A program made the position numbers and the translations under genes. This document shows, one piece after another, positions 31,771 through 42,800 of a stretch of DNA of 64,000 nt. Positions within the stretch are counted from its first letter, which is position 1, and every line of letters starts with the position of its first letter. The notes beneath the pieces are model-generated. The model was not told the DNA's origin, made no database searches, and saw only the letters and a program-made list of their open reading frames with translations. The DNA is taken from assembly GCA_014905825.1 (NCBI GenBank), contig JACGCN010000001.1, forward strand, positions 310,001 to 374,000, in the 5' to 3' direction. Source of the stretch: Lyophyllum atratum (taxonomy: Eukaryota; Basidiomycota; Agaricomycetes; Agaricales; Lyophyllaceae).

Positions 31771-34110
31771 ATGGCCATTCCTAAACTCGGGTTTCTCTTG
31801 TCTAGTGCCTGTCTCCTCATTACCTTGGCTGCTTCAACCTTAGCCCTTGACTCAGCGTGGAACGGTTACACGATACCTGGTTCAACAACACCTGCACCCT
31901 TTACACCTTTCTTCGTCCCGCCCGGAGCTAAAGCCTACGATTCATCTTGTCCTCTCATCTGTTACTCTGGACAGTGGTCGACCATATTCTCCTCTGGTTA
32001 TTTCCAAAGATCGATTCACTCATCCTCTCGCGCAAATGCAGAAATCGCCTTCACCTTCACAGGAACAGGCATCGAATGGTTTGGCAATTGCGACAGAAAT
32101 CATGGAATCTCACTTGTCTTTGTCGATGGCCTCCTCAAGCGGAAAGTAGATGCGTTTTGTGATTATGACAAACCTCGCAGGCAACAGCGAATCTTCTGGG
32201 ATTTTGATCTGGCCTACGGACATCACACAATAAAGATAATTAATACAGCGAAGAGGCCTGGCTCTCATAGACCTATGCTTTGCGATATAGACGCCTTTGT
32301 TGTCACACGAGGAATCGAACCAAACAGCCAATCCCAGTTTTCGTCTTCATCTGCTCTAGGAATTCCTCCCTCGTTTCTAGAAACACAAGCTCTAGCTTTA
32401 GACACGGCCTCTAAGTGGACTTTAACTCAGAAGGGAACTACCGGTGTACACGCTATGGAACTCGCGATCATCTCTTCCAGCCATGCGATCATAATCGACA
32501 AGGTCGAGCACAATCCTCTGACGATATCTGGACATCCTGCCTGGGCCGCCCTATATAACCTCCACACCCATGCCGTGAGACCACTCGCTATGCAATCTAA
32601 TTCCTTCTGTGCAGGTGGGACATTCATCGGAAATGGAACGTTCATTAATGTTGGCGGAAATCCCGTTGTGGAGGGCCGAACATCTTCTGCGGACTTTGGT
32701 GACGTCGACGGTCTTCAAGCCATCCGTATATTCGAACCTTGCGATTCCGAATCCTCCGACGGGTGCGAAATCTACGAACATCATTCTCAAATCCGAATGG
32801 CAAGTCCTCGGTGGTACAATACTGTCGTTCGAATCAGCGATGGTAGCGCAATGATTATTGGTGGATCGAAGAAAGGAGGCTGGATTAATAACGCGACCGT
32901 TAACAATCCCACGATCGAATACTTTCCGCCGAAAGGCATCCATGGCTCTAATGGTCTTCCCATCGACCTGCCCTTTTTGGTCGAAACTCTGAACTCGAAT
33001 CTCTTTCCCATCGCCTTTTCCCTTCCGGACGGGAAAATTTTCATGGCCGCCAACCAGGATGCGATCATTTACGACTGGAAGAACAACCAGGAACAAAAGC
33101 TTCCCCGGATCCCGAACGGTGTACGAGTCACCTACCCAATGACAGGAACTGGCCTTCTTCTACCACTATCTCCGGAAAACAATTACGAGGCCGAGATTCT
33201 TATCTGCGGTGGGTCTACTATCGACGACAACAAAGCAAGCTCTGAGATCTCCTCGAAGGACCCAGCATCGTCCCAATGCTCACGGATAGTTTTGACTGAA
33301 CAGGGTATCGCGGCAGGATGGCAAGTGGAATCGATGCCCCAAGCTCGGATCATGCCTGACGCGGTGCTCCTTCCGACGGGCGAAGTCCTGATTGTCAATG
33401 GGGCGGGTTCTGGCATATCTGGCTATGGCAATGTTCTCAACCAGGTCGGCGCGTCGAATGCTGACGACCCTGTTTTGACCCCCGTCTTGTACAACCCACT
33501 CTCAGCGCCTGGCGAACGGTTTTCATCGGCAGGTCTACCCTCAAGCCAGATCCCGCGACTCTACCACAGCGTAGCGACATTGACTCCCGCGGGTGATGTC
33601 ATGGTGGCGGGAAGTAATCCTAACTTGGATCGGAGCGAGATCAAGTATGGGACGGAATACCGGGTCGAATGGTTCTCGCCGCCGTATATGAAAATGAATC
33701 GCCCAGAGATTTCTGGGGAGGTTACGAAGCTGGAATTTGGCGCGCAGATCGAGGTGAAAGTGAGCGTGCCTGGAGGAAATGCGGGACAGTTCAAAGGTGC
33801 GCCATTTCCAAGGCTTGGAAGATGCTTATTGACGAGATACCGTTCATATTTAGTCGCTCTCGTGGACCTTGGGTTTGTGACACACGCAGTACATGCCAAC
33901 ATGCGCCTCGTCTATCTGGAATGCTCAGTGGAAGGCGAGACTCTCACAGTCATCGGTCCACCCAACGGGAATGTATATCCACCTGGTCCAGGCTGGTTGT
34001 ACTTCTTGGTCGACGACGTTCCCAGCGAAGGGGTGAAAGTGATGGTCGGTGATGGTCAGAGTCCACCTGTCGACAAAGCGGCATTGGAGAAGTATGTGTT
34101 TTCCACCTGA
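31771..34110 (+). CDS. Glyoxal-oxidase-type copper radical oxidase with extra N-terminal module
   Basis: Secreted AA5 enzyme that oxidises small aldehydes and makes H2O2, often feeding peroxidases in lignin decay. Chosen start is the ATG at 31771, which begins a signal peptide (PKLGFLLSSACLLITLAAST); the frame is open further upstream. Residues about 35-180 form a beta-rich module (YSGQWSTIFSSGYFQ, FTFTGTGIEWFGNCDRNHG) not part of the classic enzyme. The oxidase keeps all copper-radical residues: Cys in SFCAGGTFIGNG, Tyr in SPRWYNTV, Tyr-His in RLYHSVATLTP and His in DLGFVTHAVH. One intron is inferred at 33797-33853 (57 bp, GTGCGC...ATTTAG); it has no stop and keeps frame, but removing it restores KVALVDLGFVTHA. 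Spliced length 760 residues. Confidence 0.92.
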   Translation: MAIPKLGFLLSSACLLITLAASTLALDSAWNGYTIPGSTTPAPFTPFFVPPGAKAYDSSCPLICYSGQWSTIFSSGYFQRSIHSSSRANAEIAFTFTGTGIEWFGNCDRNHGISLVFVDGLLKRKVDAFCDYDKPRRQQRIFWDFDLAYGHHTIKIINTAKRPGSHRPMLCDIDAFVVTRGIEPNSQSQFSSSSALGIPPSFLETQALALDTASKWTLTQKGTTGVHAMELAIISSSHAIIIDKVEHNPLTISGHPAWAALYNLHTHAVRPLAMQSNSFCAGGTFIGNGTFINVGGNPVVEGRTSSADFGDVDGLQAIRIFEPCDSESSDGCEIYEHHSQIRMASPRWYNTVVRISDGSAMIIGGSKKGGWINNATVNNPTIEYFPPKGIHGSNGLPIDLPFLVETLNSNLFPIAFSLPDGKIFMAANQDAIIYDWKNNQEQKLPRIPNGVRVTYPMTGTGLLLPLSPENNYEAEILICGGSTIDDNKASSEISSKDPASSQCSRIVLTEQGIAAGWQVESMPQARIMPDAVLLPTGEVLIVNGAGSGISGYGNVLNQVGASNADDPVLTPVLYNPLSAPGERFSSAGLPSSQIPRLYHSVATLTPAGDVMVAGSNPNLDRSEIKYGTEYRVEWFSPPYMKMNRPEISGEVTKLEFGAQIEVKVSVPGGNAGQFKGAPFPRLGRCLLTRYRSYLVALVDLGFVTHAVHANMRLVYLECSVEGETLTVIGPPNGNVYPPGPGWLYFLVDDVPSEGVKVMVGDGQSPPVDKAALEKYVFST

Positions 34111-35303
34111 GCTTCTGGTTTTCATCTGCTCACGTATTCATTTCCGCCTAGCCTGCTAAAGAATTCTGGCGTTGATCAGTATGAGAAATCAAAAGGACAA
34201 GAAGTGGAAGACGCCTCTGAGTGAAGCGCGACGAAGTTGTAGACCCCAGTTCGATCTGCTATTGTTGATCTGTCCATTCTATCATGTCTTCTGTAGTAGT
34301 ATGTAGTAGTTCTGTAGTCGCCGTTGCGCAGAAGTTTTGATTCCCTTGATCATTGAATAACATGACTATGTAGTGTTCAGCTAAACCGAATCACCATGGT
34401 TCTACGACCAAGTATCATAGCCGCTGCGAGGTGGACGGCTGCGGCTGGACCAGTCTCGCCCCTTCTGGACATTCTTATGTGTGGACTGTCTAAGCAACAT
34501 GAAGGGCGAATACATCATTTGATATATAGAAGAGAGACGGAGATGAAAGTTGACCTACAACTCGCCAACCGTCGCCTCGTGGATCGTCCGAGAAGCACTC
34601 ACCGAAATCCATGACTCGCGGGGGATTCTATCCTCGATACACTTCATCCACAGATTCGGGATCGAAGGAGGGAGGCATACAGCATCCCGTGGGTGTAAGT
34701 GCGGCTGAAATCAACGGCTTACTTCGTCAGCTACGGGCTCGGCCGTCGGTTTGTCGTCAGGCGAACGAGGTTAAATTCACGATCCTCTCTGAGTAACATC
34801 GCGCACAGGAGGCAGAGATCTCGAGACCCTTGGGCATGGGGTTGGAGAGCATGGAGTTGTCGAAGCTAATGTGGCACAGATGATGGATGGATTGAACGAT
34901 AATCTGAACATGTGTTACGATGAGAATTGGTCAAAACTGGGGCATAGATAGTTAGTGGGCCCAAAATGGGGTCATTTGAGTGGCAGGTGACCATACCAAT
35001 GACCATGGCCGTCAAGTTATCTCATTGACCACGAGCAAGGCGTTATATGTACCGCGAATTGCGACGAGAAAGTGCCAAATATCAGCGGGCTGAGAGTTTT
35101 TCGTCCCTTAGAACCTCAGAATCATTACAGATTCAAGAACACAGCGTTGGAGGAAGGCGTCAGCACAGCCCCCGGCAAGCCCGGCATCAATTTTGTTCGA
35201 TCGCTGATCGATCTTGAACTCAAGTTGAACTGACCTTGGCCTTGAGGCAGGAGGCGTCTGTAAGGCCAACGCACTACCTCCCCTCCTCCCCAATCTCCTC
35301 AAG
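34111..35303. other. Intergenic stretch, no gene recognised
   Basis: About 1.2 kb. Only short unsupported frames. Near 34300 there is a small doubling of 'gtagtagt'. Promoter of the next gene must lie in its right part. Confidence 0.45.
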
Positions 35304-36874
35304 ATGCCGTCGAAACTCAAATCCCGTCTCCTCACCTTCTTCCGTCCTCTCCTCCGTGCACTCGGGATGTCTTCTTCACTCGGACCTCAGTCGTCCACCT
35401 CACCGCCCTTCCACCTTCTAGATACAAAGCTCCAGACGGGCGTAGAGACGTACACTCAATACATCACGACGGCCTACGAGGCGCGTGATCCCAGCTTCCC
35501 GAAGTCCCTGCGCGTCACCCAGCTCGACCTTGTGAAGCAGGTCGTTAAGTCCGAACACGAATACATGGTCGCGTGGGTCCAAGCGCTGGACGGCTTCACG
35601 CAGTATCTATCGTTTGAACGTGCAGGCATCGCAGCTCAGCTAGAGGATCAACATCCATCATCTAGTCTTCTCAGCTTCCGGCCGTCGAGGTCTGATACGG
35701 CACTCGCGCACCCCAGGCGCGTCACTGCTCCCGTGCCAGGCACCTCTCGTCTGGGACAGGATGATCTATCCTTACCAGCTCAGCATGATATTCCTATCTC
35801 GCCCCCTACGCCCGACATCCCGCTGTCCCACTCCAGCACATCCGCACCACCCCACGACGCTGCGAGTGCGGACTTACGGCCGCATACGACAAAACACCGC
35901 CTCTCAAGCTCGACCTCATCCCCTTTCACCTCATCCTCCTCATCCAGCAACATCGCCTCCCTCGACTCGCTCTCCCGGCAGGGCGACGCGCGCGACACCG
36001 TCTCCGGGCACGCCAAACCGACGCAGACGCCCTACGACATCGTCATCGGTACCCTCTCGCTCTCCTCCCTCGATCCCCCGCTCCTCTTGCACGAGCTCGC
36101 CGTCCTCGCACAGACAGTCCACACCAGCGCTACCACGTACAAGCTGTTCAGCACAAACTGCTACTGGTTCTGCGGGATGATGATGAATGCGGTCGAGGCA
36201 CGTGCCGGGGTGGAGATGGAGTTGATAGATGTGAAAGTGAGCGCGGTGCCAGCGCTGTTGCCGTACCATGTTTATAGGAGCTTGAGGGCGAGGTTGACTG
36301 GTCAGCAGAAGGGGGGGAAGAATGGGACGTGGAAGTGGCTGAGGGTGTATACGCCGCTTCCGGATGCTAAGGCAAAAATACTTAGAAAGGAGTGGGAGAA
36401 AGATCTGGCAACATTTGAGACGGAGGTGAGTTCAGATGGTGCTTCGGAGTGGAATTTCTTTGCTGATGTCGTCTTTGGTAGCTTGAAGAGAGACGGCAGG
36501 CATTGGGCAAGGAAGCTGCTGAGAAGCTAAAGCATGCGGAGCGGGCAACTGAGATGGAGCGTAAGTTGAAGGAGGATGCGGAGAGGGCAACTGCGATGGA
36601 ACGTAAGTTCAAGGAGGATGCGGAGAGGGCAACTGCGATGGAACGTAAGTTCAAGGAGGATGCGGAGAGGGCAACTGCGATGGAACGTAAGTTCAAGGAG
36701 GATGCGGAGAGGGCAACTGCGATGGAACGTAAGTTCAAGGAGGATGCGGAGGATGCGGTGGAGAAGTTGAAGGAGGCAGCGGAGCGAGACAGGCAGGTAG
36801 CAGCAGAGGCTGCAGAGCGAGAGCGCATCTTGCTCGAGAAGCTCGCCCGTTTTCAATCTCAGGCCCCTGCCTGA
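35304..36874 (+). CDS. Uncharacterised NCYWF-motif protein with repeat-encoded coiled coil
   Basis: 504 residues from two exons (35304-36425, 36482-36874). Function unknown. Residues 35-110 are helical (LQTGVETYTQYITTAYEA, LDLVKQVVKSEHEYMVAW); 115-245 is low-complexity Ser/Pro/Thr; 245-370 contains YDIVIGTLSLSSLDPPLLLH and TYKLFSTNCYWFCGMMMNAV. The Y-x-L-x-x-x-NC-x-x-F pattern is frequent in uncharacterised agaricomycete proteins and resembles the cysteine motif of papain-like LRAT/PPPDE folds, but that is only a suggestion. Exon 2 is a charged coiled coil built from 14-residue (two-heptad) repeats, unit RATAMERKFKEDAE, encoded by a 42-bp minisatellite. The intron has donor GTGAGT and acceptor TGGTAG. 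Confidence 0.78.
36536..36745 (+). repeat. 42-bp coding minisatellite, five copies
   Basis: Five adjacent 42-bp units (36536-36577, 36578-36619, 36620-36661, 36662-36703, 36704-36745); the first differs at several bases, the other four are essentially identical. Each encodes 14 residues, exactly two heptads, extending a coiled coil. Each unit contains the hexamer GTAAGT, identical to the consensus fungal 5' splice site. Confidence 0.95.
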
Positions 36875-37892
36875 TTTTCACGATCCTCCAAATTCCCTGG
36901 CACGCTATTCATACCACGATCACAATATCCACACATCTACATGTATCGATCCATCCTCACGCCACTTCACATTCCGGTTCAATACTTTCGTCTTGCTATC
37001 GTCTTGCTCTCATCTTGCTCTCATTATCGCAATGTACTCTACTACTTATCTTGCAATACATCATGACTGCCTCGCGTATCCACCTTCAGAGTATCCTTTC
37101 CTGCAACTGTTCGAATTAAACTTCGAGCGAGGATGACGTAGAACGTCCATATTTTTAGTTCCGGGCCTCCTTGCCACGGGGAGTCCCAGCCTCACTGCCT
37201 CATTCATCGCCACACCGCGTTCTCGACTACGTCAAACGAATGGACTTTATCGATATCCTAACGACAACTTCTATGTCCTGAAGAACTGAAGAACATATAC
37301 CTAAATAAATTCCGTGTTTGAATCGATCGAATGCGTCTTTTTGCATCTCGTCGTTGGTGTAGGCGCCGGGCACGCAACGCCCCGCTGATTCCATTGGCTT
37401 TGATTCTTCACCAGCACCATCTGCAAGAGCCAAATACCAGCGCATGGAGACCTACAACCGTATCCAACAGCTGAGCGAGTCCTGACCACCCTGACCCATC
37501 TTCTGCACGGCGCGCAGGCGTTCACAACCAGGAGTCGAGGTTCACTTCGACACCTACACAACCCCTCCGTCAACGGACTGACGCACCTCACTGCGCCTAT
37601 GTGCGTTACGCCTGGCGTGCCCGCCTTCATGATTCAGGAAGGAGCCTGAAATCTGCATGACATATGGTCAGTCCTTCGTTACTTACCTCATTGTACACAT
37701 AATCTCAAAAGGCGAGACCTCTGGTTCTCGCTGAACACCACTATGAGGACCAGCCCATTGAACACAATATGTTCGATGGCATAGACAACAGTCAAGGATC
37801 CGACGAAAGCCTGGACGCCGACGTTCTCCCCAGGGACTCTGGGTATAGGCCAGATAAGAGATGTGTATATATGTCCCGCAGGGGGTCTAAAG
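36875..37892. other. Convergent intergenic stretch, no gene recognised
   Basis: About 1 kb between convergent genes. Minus-strand frames at 37227-37445, 37301-37630 and 37688-37903 have no supported start or family. The phrase 'tcgtcttgctctcatcttgctctcat' near 36990-37020 is a small local repeat. Confidence 0.45.
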
Positions 37893-38951
37893 CTACAGAG
37901 CACGCTGCCTCATGCGACTGCTGACTGTTCGTAAACCAGCGTAAACCTTGCCGGGTGGCGAGCCGAGGATGAGGGACACGATAGCGTCCCGGGCGACCTT
38001 AATGTTTTGGAAGGACCCCATGATGTGAATCTTACTGAAGATTCCTGTAGATGAGCGAACTGCGTTCAATAAAGGCTGTAAAACGTACGTGTCGGCCAAG
38101 ACGATACGGGTACGACTGGCGTTTTCAATCGTGAACTTGGTTTTTCCGTCCTGGCCTGCTATGCGGCCTGAATTATGGTTAGATGATGCTCCATGGTAAG
38201 GAACGGACTAAGACGTACCGATTGCGCGCGACAGGTGATCGCCATGTAGCGTTTTTACATCCTTGATCTCGAAGGAATCGAGGTATAGGTCGTCCAATCG
38301 AAGAAGAGCGATCGCATCCTACAAGAAAGATATGTGAGCTTGATCGAAACCGGACGCGAAAATTTGACCGTACATTAACGTCGAAGCCCAATGCATACGC
38401 CTTCACGAAGTCTGCGCCTTTCTGCAGAGCACCAATATCCTTCGTCTCCTTCGATGTCTAATGAAAGCATGAGCCTCATATCACTGATCAAAAAGATCTC
38501 GACGTACCCTCGCTTCCACGCATCTTCGCTGAACATTCATCCTCACTTGCAACCCCAAAATTTCCGTCAAAGGCCCAAAGATATTTATCCAATCCTTCTT
38601 CAGAGGTGTCATTCGATGAGGGGGTATAGGTATCCGTCTAGTTTCGGATTTCAGTCTTGTTTTGTCCGCATTCGCGGCTAGAGGAGGAAATGCAGGGGCG
38701 GAGGTCGTCTGTAGAGGATCGACATCGATGATCAAGTCGTCGTCGTCCCCAGCATCGTCGAACCCTGCCTGCTGATCTGTGATGCTCGATCCAGACGCTT
38801 CTACATCGTTCATCTCCTGATCTTGGTCTGCATCGTACACTGCGGTGTTGGCTGGACGAGCCGATTTTCGGGTGATTTTTCTGCGGTTTTTACGAGCAGC
38901 GGATCCGGTAGTTGAGGACTCTGGCTGTGTCGTGAGAGTAGCGACAACCAT
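37893..38951 (-). CDS. PNO1: PNO1/Dim2 KH-domain ribosome assembly factor
   Basis: Needed for 18S rRNA processing and dimethylation in the small-subunit processome and pre-40S. The N-terminus is basic, then acidic ([15 protein letters not shown]). The conserved core starts [17 protein letters not shown] and [20 protein letters not shown], followed by [59 protein letters not shown] with the GRIAGxxGKT of the KH-like domain, then [20 protein letters not shown], and [17 protein letters not shown] ending [12 protein letters not shown]. Five exons; the last intron joins ADT to KIHIMG with donor GTACGT. Core identity to the yeast/human family is very high by eye, and length is as expected (about 250 residues). 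Confidence 0.96.
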
Positions 38952-39830
38952 GGCAGCGATCTGGGGATGGTAAGTAGACGGCCTAGAGGAAAAATGTGTT
39001 TTTTGTGACGGTCACAAATGTCACGTCGACTGGTTCATATCTCTTCGACACTGGAGTACTGGCGGGCGAGTTTGACCCTACCGTCACCAACGCACTATGT
39101 ATCCTCCTTTGCGGGAAGTCCCTCTTCCCGTCATGCGCTCCTTCTGAGGCGTAAGGTGATTGATGGCGTCGACCGAAGTCTAGGCAAGCTATGACCCACT
39201 CTACGCGGGGTTTCGGCACCCCCAGGTCGCGTACAGAACATCTTGGCAATTCAACCTACCTCATTTACCATTACTACACGGACGAGCTTTTCGGGGTCGG
39301 TATTCCATTTTTTGCCAAATTCTAAACACATCCATCCATTCACGGTTTTTTCGAGACTAAGCATCTGGAAGGTGTTGAGGTGGCATGATCACTGTCCAAT
39401 GTCTATGATATGGTGATATGGCGAAGCTTTCGAAGCAAAGAAACGAAGGGTCTATAAGCTACTATGAATATTCTCAAGAAAAGACTGGCTTTGTCGAACT
39501 TTCAACAACTTCAGCTTTCGAGCATCTCCACTTGAACATTGTGAAAGCTACCATGTCAACAGGGGCATCAAGTCTAATCAGGTGCGTATTACCTTGGTCC
39601 ACCTTTTTAGCTGTCGACTCAATGGCCACTTCATGAACAGGCAATCGGATTTCTTGCACTGACACCTGATCGAATCACGGCTGTCCAATGCTATCGTCAT
39701 CCGGCGACAACTCCGAAACGGCGTTTCGTTTTGCAATACTTGCTCAAGAATATCATCCACGCCTTATGCCATATATAACTGCGAAATCGGAGTCTCGCAT
39801 TGTCCTCTGCACCGTCCATACTCCGCCAGT
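38952..39830. other. Divergent intergenic region
   Basis: About 0.88 kb between divergent PNO1 and NRPS-like starts. Should hold both promoters. Small frames (for example 39418-39636 plus) have no support. Confidence 0.45.
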
Positions 39831-42800
39831 ATGGAAAGCCGGCCTTTCAACCAGGAGCAACTGCAGGGCCTCTCTCCCATTGGCAGAGCCCTGTTCAACA
39901 AGTTCGGACGAGGCGAAACCCGCGCGCTCCCATTTCAATGTGTACACCAGGCATTTGAGTTTCAAGCTCGCAGCCATCCTGACTCCGTCGCCGTAGAAGA
40001 TCTTCATGAGAAGATTACATACGCACAACTGGATCGCCAGGCCAACTGTCTCGCCGCTCATTTGCGTGAGATGGGAATATATCCTGGGTCGAGGGTCGGC
40101 CTACTCGTTGAGAGGTCCATCTACATGATTATCGGCATCCTAGCTGTTCTCAAGGCGGGCGCCGCTTACGTGCCTTTGGATGGGAACGTTGTGTCAAGCA
40201 GTACTCTGACCCATGCTTTGAGAGACTGCGATGCCTCACTCGTGCTGGTGCAAGACAAATTTGCCGAGCGCGTGTTCATGACGCCCACACTGTCTCTCGA
40301 GGAGTTCGTCTGTTCTCATGCTTCTGTGCTGGAGTGTTCCAAACCGGAAGAACTTGCGAGTCCAGATGATAGCGCGTATATCATCTATACGAGTGGTAAG
40401 CCGCGAAAACTGGCTTATTGTTAAAAAGTACTCACACGCATCCAGGTACAACTGGTGTTCCGAAAGGCGTTGATGTCATGCACCAAAATGTTACCAATCG
40501 TCAGTAACGAGTAATCCTTGATTATCCTGCTCCCAAGTCTCATTTTCTCAATGTACAGTTGTGTGCGTCGGTCCGGGGAATTTGGCAATGAGCCCTGGTC
40601 TCCGTGTCTCCCAACTGATGAACATCTCATTCGATATGGCAGCCTGGGTGAGTCAACTTTCGTTTCATTCTTGCCCTCGTCTAACTACATCTCTTCCTCC
40701 AGGAAATTCTCGGAAGTCTTTGTAATGGGAGCACTCTATGTCTCAGGGGAAAGACATCGAAAGAATGGCGAGCTGTGATGAAGACAATCGACATCATGAT
40801 CGCAACCCCATCGATGCTGAGCCCCCACGATCCTGCTGATTACCCCAACATCAAAGTTGTCGCTGTCGGAGGGGAGCCATGTCCCAAAGGTAACCGAGCA
40901 CCTCGATCTAAGAGTTTCCTGAGATTCTGATCCTTCTTTCATAGGCCTTGCAGATGCTTGGGCCCAAAGCGTGGACTTCTATAACTGCTGTGGTCCCACC
41001 GAGGTATGTACATCCAAAGCCCTTGGAACAGTTTCTTACCGGGTTCCGACCAGGTCACCATAATTCACACCATGCATCGGCATTGTCCTGGTGACACCCT
41101 AGGAATTGGATTGCCCACTCCGAACAATACGGTATACATTTTGGATGAGCATATGAAGCCTGTAAAGATCGGTGACATTGGGATCATGTGGGCCGGCGGT
41201 GCTGGTATCACGAAAGGCTACCTCAATCTGCCTGCGAAAACCGCCGAGGTGTACAAACTTGATCCTTTTCTGGATGATGGGTACGTTCTCCTCAGGTTTC
41301 ATCTTCCAATATGATGCCTAAACAATACTCTTTCTCCGATAGCTCGATGATGTTCAACACTGGGGATCTAGCGTAAGTCTGAATTCGTGGTTCATCCTTT
41401 AATTGTCTCCTTATGTCCAACAGACGCTGGTATCCAAATGGTGACCTTGAACATCTGGGCAGAGTCGATGATCAAGTGAAGGTCAAGGTTAGTGAGGTGT
41501 CTTATTCGTCTTTCTTCAACCAACTCATCTAGGGTATTCAGGGATTCCGTGTAGAGCTTGACGGGGTGGCTGCGGCTATGGAGGTGTGGCCACTTTTCCA
41601 CTCTAATGTGGCCGATTCAACTGACACGGACCAAAGACAACTCCAGGAATCAAGCTAGCAGCTGCAATCCTTATCGAAGGGGAGCTCTGGGGGTTTTTCA
41701 CCCCTACCAGCGTAGGGATAGATGCGGTTAAGGCGTCAGCATCTCGCGTTCAACCGTATTACGCCGTTCCGACCAAGTACATCCCAATGAGCAAGTTTCC
41801 GGTGACCATGTAAGTTGCCTTATTCTTGAAATTTTACGTCGTCCGAACGCTTCTGTGCAGGAACGGGAAAGTCGACAAGATGGCGCTCAGCAAATTGGCT
41901 CTTGAATCATCCTTATACGTTCCTCATTCCCCTCCGCTAGAGCTGCTTACGCCGGAGGCGGAACTCCCGAAGTTCGCCCCAGTCTATCCTCTATTAATCA
42001 GCACGGACAAGCGCTCCAATCCATCTATCCAATCTAATGATCGCGCTGCAAGCCCACAGTCAGATAGCGGTCGTTCCCAATCCCAGGCAAGCCCCCCGAT
42101 ACCTTCGAACCCCCCTCCCAGGCCCAGTAGATCGAAAGATAGAAATCGCAGGCTACTTGACCAGTGCAGCAACTCTTCTGCCTCATTCTCTTCTTCTGAA
42201 GAGTCCTCTGTGAACTTGGACCAGATTCCATCTCCTTTACCATCGCCTCCACCTCCTCCACCTAAGACAGCGCCGCAGCGGCCTCCATCGCCGCCACGAG
42301 TAAAATGGGCTCAGTCCTTGGCGTCCTTACAAGAAGCGGATGATGAGGATTATTCACCACCCTCCCCATCCGTATATTCTCCATCATCGGCACGGGTCAA
42401 ATCCATGGACCGTCCCACGGCGCGGCAAGGCTGGAATGAGTCTGCCGAGTCTGTGGTATCCGTACGACAGCTTATCAGCGAAGTTTCTCGTCGCTCTCCC
42501 CCCCGCTCCACGCCACCGCCGCCTCCGCCGCCTCCAATACTTTGTAGATCGAAGACGCGGCCTCCATCTCCTATTCTGAAGAATCATTCTTTGGCATATC
42601 AGGCGCATGCGAACGATCCTGACGCGGAAAAGGTGCTATATGCTCAAGGGGGCATTCCTGGACATGTCGAGATTGTCTTGAACCTTCCTTTGACGAAGGA
42701 GATAGACCCGTCATCTCTAGAAGATCAGACCTCGATTTGGGCAGGATATAAACAAGACATCTTACCGAAAAAGGATCAGGGGCGCTTCATGCACAAATTT

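Noticed and set aside
34396..34614. Possible zinc-finger-like CEVDGCGWTS...H fragment in an alternative frame
   Set aside because: Only one Cys pair and one His in correct spacing, interrupted by a stop soon after; chance.
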